A stretch of DNA of 64,000 nucleotides from [Phialemoniopsis] sp. UDSM-2020 (lineage: Eukaryota; Ascomycota; Sordariomycetes; Thyridiales; Thyridiaceae). Shown here one piece after another: positions 59,032-64,000 of this stretch. Position 1 is the stretch's first letter, and each line of letters opens with the position of its first letter. Under the pieces are notes generated by a model, which ran no database searches, was not told the DNA's origin, and saw nothing but the letters and a program-made list of their open reading frames with translations. Both the position numbers and the translations under genes were made by a program. The stretch is taken from positions 4,216,001-4,280,000 of the forward strand of contig JAEILZ010000001.1 of assembly GCA_018873225.1 (NCBI GenBank), read 5' to 3'.

Positions 59032-61649
59032 TCATGCCTTCAACTCCCTCTCACGGCAGCCCGTACACAGGATCTGCATCCTACCCTCCCGTCCTTCTCT
59101 AGGAAAGACCTGTCCGTCGTCGAAACCCCCTCCGCAGGTGGCACACCTGAAGCACTCGTCGTGCCACTCGCCACCGAGGGCCTGGATGTACTGGCCAATG
59201 ACGGCGACCCGGCAGGCCTTGCACTTGGGCGCCCGGCGCTCCGTCCGCTTGGTCTGGCAATTAACACACCAGGCGTAACCATCCTTCTCGATGTGGGTCT
59301 GGCCGGGGCCGAAAGGGTCGCCGCACTCGGCACAGAAGAAGTGGCCGTAGTGCCAGTGTTGACCCAGAGCGACGACATGCTCCCCGATGATGGGTGTGGT
59401 GCAGTGCTTGCAGCGGGGAGCGTAAAGCTCGTGCCAGTCGAGATGGCAGTAGAAGCGCAAGCGCTCATCGCCGTCCTCCGCCATCGTCTCACCCGGCTCC
59501 TCCGGCAGCATCTCCCCCTGAGCCCGCCGCCGGATACGGTCAAGCCGTGCAGCGCGGTGGACGCCGGGCTCAGGTGAAATTTCCAGTGCTTCCAAAGAAG
59601 TGCCACAGGTATAGCAGCTGAAGCATTGAGGATGAAAGCGCGCCGACAAACTTGCAAGACCAACGAATCGGCCTTCAATAGGGAAGCCGCACTCATGGCA
59701 ACATGCTGTGGCTCTGCTGCCAATGGGCTGCTGAGCTGGAGACCAGTGAGTTCGCGGCCGGGGAAGAGCACGGTGAGCCCCCCGTGCACCAGGGGTGGGT
59801 AGCGGTCTCTGAGAAGACGTCTTCTTCTCATCACCTGGTGTCACGATGATCGGGACCGGTGGGCCATTGCTCGGTTCGTCGTCTGGCGTGACGATCATCG
59901 GGACACTTGGCTTGTCATCAGGCCCGTCTGGAACGATGATGGTAGGGATCGGTGGCTTCGGCTCGGAGACCGAGATGCTGGGAATGGTGGCGCGGTTTAC
60001 TTGAATAGCGGGCGGGGGGCGGCGGCGCGAGGGCTGCGAGGACGGCGACGCCGCCGGTTGATGATCCTCCATAACTGTGATAGAAGGGATTGACGGGGCT
60101 TGGCGGACTTCAGGGACCCGGCTGGCGCCGACTGCACCGCTCTTTCGGGAGTCTACCTTCTCATCAGTTGCCTCCTCGGGGGCTGTCCAATTGTTGTCAA
60201 AGCTTACGATTGGTCGACCTGGGTTGTCACTGACGTATGATGGAGTCGGGAGCTTGGCGCTGCGGTCTTTCAGCCTCATGCTCGTAGCTTCTCTGATATC
60301 ATCGCTACGGATCTCCATCCCGTGCTTTGTAGGGGTCCCTTCCTTTGGGGCGGAAGTAGGACGCTCCGAAGGGGAGTTTGTGGTATATTGCGGGTTTAGG
60401 GATTGTGAAGGTGCGTTGCGATGGATCTCAAACTTGGATACCATCTTCGAGATACTCGAGGCCGGAGATTCTGGGGAGGGCGGCGCCTCAGGTGCGAACT
60501 GCACCCTGTTCAAGGGGTTCTTTGCCTTGATGCGCAACGGCTGAATGGGTTCAGGGGCTTCTGCGACAGGGGCAGGTCTGGCGGGAGACGAGTTTTCCGG
60601 CTCTTCGTAGATCTGGTCACCTGAGAAGGGGCGTTGCACCTCGCCGCTGATATTTCGCTTCATGCTACTGCGGCGGCGAGTGTTCTGTACAGCCATAGGA
60701 CGAGGTCCACTGGCGAGGCCGGTATAGGGCTTGTTGTGTCCTGATTCTGACGACACCTTTCGCCCTTGTTCCAGGCTGGTGCGGGCGCTGTCCGCGTTGC
60801 CGGAGCCTAGAGAGACCCGACTGCGCCGTGTGCCAAATCCATCGCTAGAGGTCGAGCTTCCAGATACCGACCGTGAGCCGGGATCTCTGGCAAGACCGCT
60901 CGGCTCAATATCATCTCCGTATCTGCCGACACTCGCAGTACGAGCATGGGCATAGCTGTTCTTACGGAGATGCTGCTTGTAGCGGTATGGCGCGCCAGGT
61001 TGGGGCATTTTGACTCCGTTCTGATGCTGCCAGACGAGCTCGGACGCCTCGTCAAGAGCAGCTTGATACAGGCTCTCGTCTTCCTCGGGCTTGTCATTCA
61101 CATCCATGTCCTCCATGGCTTTGCGTAGTGAAAAGGCTTCTTCCTTTTCCATCCATCTCTGGCCTCTCTCAATGTAGGTGGCACTGGGGACCACTTCACC
61201 CGGCTTCAGGGGCGGTGCGGAGGGCCGTTCAGGGTAATAGTCGCGACCAGTGCCACTCATCATCGAGTATCTTGAGGAAACGCTGGCGGCCATGGAGGGT
61301 CGTGTATTAGAGCTGGGCATTTCTGACTGACTCCTTTGATGCAGGGATGAGGCTTCGGAGACAGTAGAAGGGGCAAGAGATGGGCGGTCACTGGACAAAC
61401 GCTTGGAATCGCTGCGAATGCTGCCGGGCTGTGGTCTGGCACCACCTGGACGGTTGACTCGGTTATTCCTTAGATCTGCAAGGTATTTGGCTGGTACAAG
61501 ACGCGTCAGCAGAACGTTCTTCCACGGTCATTGTCGAGCAAATGCAGAAAGGGGCTCTCACCAAACTGATCATTCGACATGTAGCTTGGGGAAGGAGGCG
61601 TGACCTTCCTTGTGGAGGTCCGCTCCTTTGACGAGCCGCGCTTGAACAT
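59032..61649 (-). CDS. Three-LIM-domain protein, paxillin-like (Pxl1 group)
   Basis: Two exons (61649-61562, 61490-59032; 71-bp intron) give 848 aa. The first 600 residues are Ser/Pro/Arg-rich and disordered-looking, with repeated Pro-Ser-Ile/Val-Pro-x-Ile-Val segments near residues 480-540. The C terminus holds three LIM zinc modules. The first is CHECGFPIEGRF, with an insertion of about 40 residues before its last Cys pair; the second is CKHCTTPIIGEHVVALGQHW, then FCAECGDPF; the third is CKACRVAVIGQYIQALGGEWHDECFRC, closing with CTGC near the end. LIM proteins of this type act in actin rings, cytokinesis or polarised growth (yeast Pxl1 has two LIMs). The role here is inferred from domain type. 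Confidence 0.87.
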
Positions 61650-63519
61650 GGCGAGTCCTTCACCGTACTAGCGTGAGATTGTTATGAGCTGGTTGTTTTC
61701 GCGTTGACCCCGTCGGTTGTGAGAGAGTTTCGTAGAGGACGTTTGGTGGTTGAGATAGAGCTGTTAGGTGGGTGTGCGAACGTTGCGAACCGAGCTATAG
61801 GGAGTAGTATGTACAAATACTAAGGTTGCTGTTTACTAGATGCAGTAGAAGAGATGCGGGAGGATAACGGATACGAATGTTGCACGGGTTGCTAGGTTGC
61901 CAGGCAGATGACGCTTTGCATTGACACATGTGAGTCTTTTGCCTGCTATGGAGTCCGGTCCCTGGTCTGGTCTGGCCTGACCGACTGGGATTTTTGCTGG
62001 GGTTGATTTTGCCAGGGCATGAAATTTGGGTGGGTTCGGGAAATTTCATGTTTACCAGCGCTGGCTGGGCAACAATCTCGACAAAGGAGCGAGCCTAACC
62101 CACCCACCCACCTGGAGACCACACCCCAGCGATTTACACGTTGGCAGCCAGCGCACACACTTACATAATACGAACCTACATCCCCCTTCATCAAGGTTGC
62201 ACTAGTTAACCAGACCTGTGGGCGGCGGTAACTCGTTTCCGGATTCCTGCTTCCTTCCGGTGGAGATTTTGTTTGCAGCTTCGTGGCGACGGATCGCTTG
62301 TCTTTGCTTCTTTTTTCGGCCGAGGCGGTCGGCTTTGGCACCGCCCACCAGCGGGAACGCAGCCGCCCAGCATTGGAACAAGCAGCCGCTTCGTCCTTTG
62401 ACCACATGGCTTATGAATCGCCTACCCCGGGCCTTGATTCAATGCTCGTTGCTTGCTGCTCGATGTTTCGCAGGAGTCAGTGACACTGCCCAAAGAGATG
62501 CAAAAGGAGACAAAAGCAAAGCGTGATTCCTATGGGTCAAAATAATAGCATAATTCAGAGCTGCCGACCACCCCGCACACCAGTTGAGGCTCTGAGCTAC
62601 GCAGGTCAGCCCCGGATTGTCCACAGCTGCCATTGCGCCGGTGATGATTGGCAACAGGATGCACTTGCCAGTTTAGGAAACCCCTGCGCAGGTCTATTGC
62701 GGCTAGGTACGGTGTACGGAGTACGGAGTACCTACTCCAAAACGGAGTTCAAGAGGCGCCTGCCGCAACACAAGCGCAACGATTATCTTCTCTGTCCTAA
62801 GGCCGTGAATCTGCTACAGAGTGATGGCACTTGACGAAGGTTCTCCTCTCGAGAACAAAGAAATGTTCTTGTCAGACCTTGGCCGTCATTGACCGCGACT
62901 CATATATTCTTATTCATGTCGCATCGACAAGAGAACTACGTAGTAATGAGTTGTGTGCATGGTCGCCGAGGTGCTTATTCCCGCCATGCTTCCGCTAGAC
63001 CCGCTCCTCCCACCTCGACGGGGATATCTGGATCCACCTAGATTTCCTGGAGTTAGCCTCGGAGCCTGTGTTTTTTTATTCAAGAAACAACAACTTTTCC
63101 GCTCGGGATCAATGGCATGAAACATCTTTGTTGCTGTAGTGGATTCCATGAGGCGTGCCGTTGTACGACTTGAGATCTCCGGCCTTGCTCCGTCGAACCC
63201 GCGTGCGTGCGCCGGCGAGACCCCGGGAAATAAATCAAGAGGCCCAGTTTGCCGGCACCAGGAGCCGTTGTTAGTGCGTCGTTTGTGCGCTTTGGCTTGT
63301 GCGGGGGGATAGGGAACGTAATACTTCCGCGCTCACCTACTTATACGTAAAATCTTTCCCATGACTCCTACGAAGGCTCTTCGACCCTGCTGTACCTACC
63401 ACAGCATCTCTTTGATCTCCATGGACTTTTTCTGATTTCCATCAGTCTTGTTGTCTGTATGACTAGGGTCTCATGGGGCTCGCTTATTGAACTTCTTCCC
63501 ACAACGTTTCCATTCTTCA
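61650..63519. other. Intergenic between divergent LIM and MCT-like genes, 1870 bp
   Basis: Promoters of both flanking genes. Several short ORFs without domain features. Contains the TACGGAGTA repeat at 62715-62738. Confidence 0.5.
62715..62738. repeat. TACGGAG direct repeat with inverted copy
   Basis: TACGGAGTACGGAGTA (62715-62730) followed by CC and TACTCC, so GGAGTA (62725-62730) faces its reverse complement TACTCC (62733-62738). Confidence 0.4.
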
Positions 63520-64000
63520 ATGGCACCGATATCCGGGACCGAGCCGCCGGGATCGGCCCAGCCGAATTCTGACCAAAGAGAAGACCTGGTCGTCAGGATT
63601 CCCTCCAGAGCAGCAGGGGACGTGGAATCCAAGGAGACCAAGGTTGAAGGCGATCCCTCGCCAGCCGAGTCCACGCCGCCAACCAAAGAGTTTAAAGAGG
63701 GTGGTTATGGCTGGTAAGACTTTCGGGCTCTCTTTCACAACACAACAATCTACTAAGTTACTTGACAGGGTTGTCGTCGCCTCAGTGGCCTGTATCAATG
63801 CACATTCGTGGGGAGTGAACGCTGTTCGTCTTGACCGAATCTGTCTTGCTCAACTTGCTTGTTTCGCTAACAAGGCTCTATCAACAGGCCTACGCCGTTT
63901 TCCTGGCTTACTATCTGCGAAACGATGTATTCAAGGGCGCCACTCCTCTTGCGTACGCCTTTGTTGGAGGCCTTTCGTTGTCCATAGGTAAGCACATAAC
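63520..64000 (+). CDS. MFS monocarboxylate-transporter-like protein, 3' part beyond right edge
   Basis: Three exons are visible (63520-63713, 63769-63823, 63888-63987), with a further donor GTAAGC at 63988. The first 60 residues are a polar Ser/Pro/Glu-rich cytosolic tail, then GGYGWVVVASVACINAHSWG and AYAVFLAYYLRND, the hallmark start of helix 1 in fungal Mch/MCT-type transporters (the [D/E]GGYGWVV motif). All three exons join in phase. Substrate unknown: relatives move monocarboxylates, riboflavin or unknown solutes. About 116 codons of an expected 450 or so are present. Confidence 0.83.

Overview
This window reads as chromosomal DNA of a filamentous ascomycete (Pezizomycotina, most likely Sordariomycetes). 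The genes are monocistronic and spaced by 0.3-1.9 kb. Introns are short, mostly 50-130 bp, with GTAAGT-like donors and CTAAC/CTGAC-like branch sites. The families present are typical of these fungi: a Zn2Cys6 regulator with a fungal-TF domain, a microsomal P450, an ABCC transporter, a DUF3533/SNG1-like protein, a FAR-17a/AIG1 protein, a cyanovirin-N protein and MFS sugar and monocarboxylate carriers. I found no tRNA, rRNA, CRISPR array, or intact transposon. Exon borders were inferred by eye from splice consensus, reading phase and family motifs, and phase closes for every multi-exon model given.

Layout. 0-10 kb: the 5' part of a Cys-rich small protein (left edge), a Pmt4-type protein O-mannosyltransferase, a RidA/Hmf1-type deaminase, a two-helix membrane protein and a cytochrome P450. 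10-18 kb: a Myb/SANT-like nuclear protein followed by a gene-poor stretch of about 5.4 kb. 18-25 kb: two Cys-rich putative zinc-binding ORFs and a large ABCC transporter. 25-37 kb: a short-chain dehydrogenase, a secreted CVNH protein, an MBD4-like DNA glycosylase, cytochrome c1, DAHP synthase and a FAR-17a/AIG1 membrane protein. 37-52 kb: a PPWD1-type WD40-cyclophilin, a Zn2Cys6 regulator, a DUF3533 membrane protein, an FMN alpha-hydroxy-acid oxidase, a bacterial-type (AtsA-like) arylsulfatase and an MFS sugar-type permease. 52-64 kb: Nup84/Nup107, a tiny split CMC4 gene, SUMO, a three-LIM protein and the 5' part of a monocarboxylate-transporter-like gene (right edge).

Most genes are housekeeping genes with no shared pathway: secretory O-mannosylation, respiratory complex III, the shikimate pathway, nuclear pore, SUMO, mitochondrial import and base excision repair. 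The one stretch that could be an accessory catabolic neighbourhood is 40-52 kb (regulator, DUF3533 protein, oxidase, sulfatase, permease); that grouping is inference from proximity only. I did not find a clearly new multi-gene system. The most unusual items are the CMC4 gene, whose first coding exon is only the ATG and which has a 13-nt exon; the cytosolic bacterial-type sulfatase; two introns that stay in frame if retained; one GC-AG intron; and several repeat structures in promoters and the gene-poor region.
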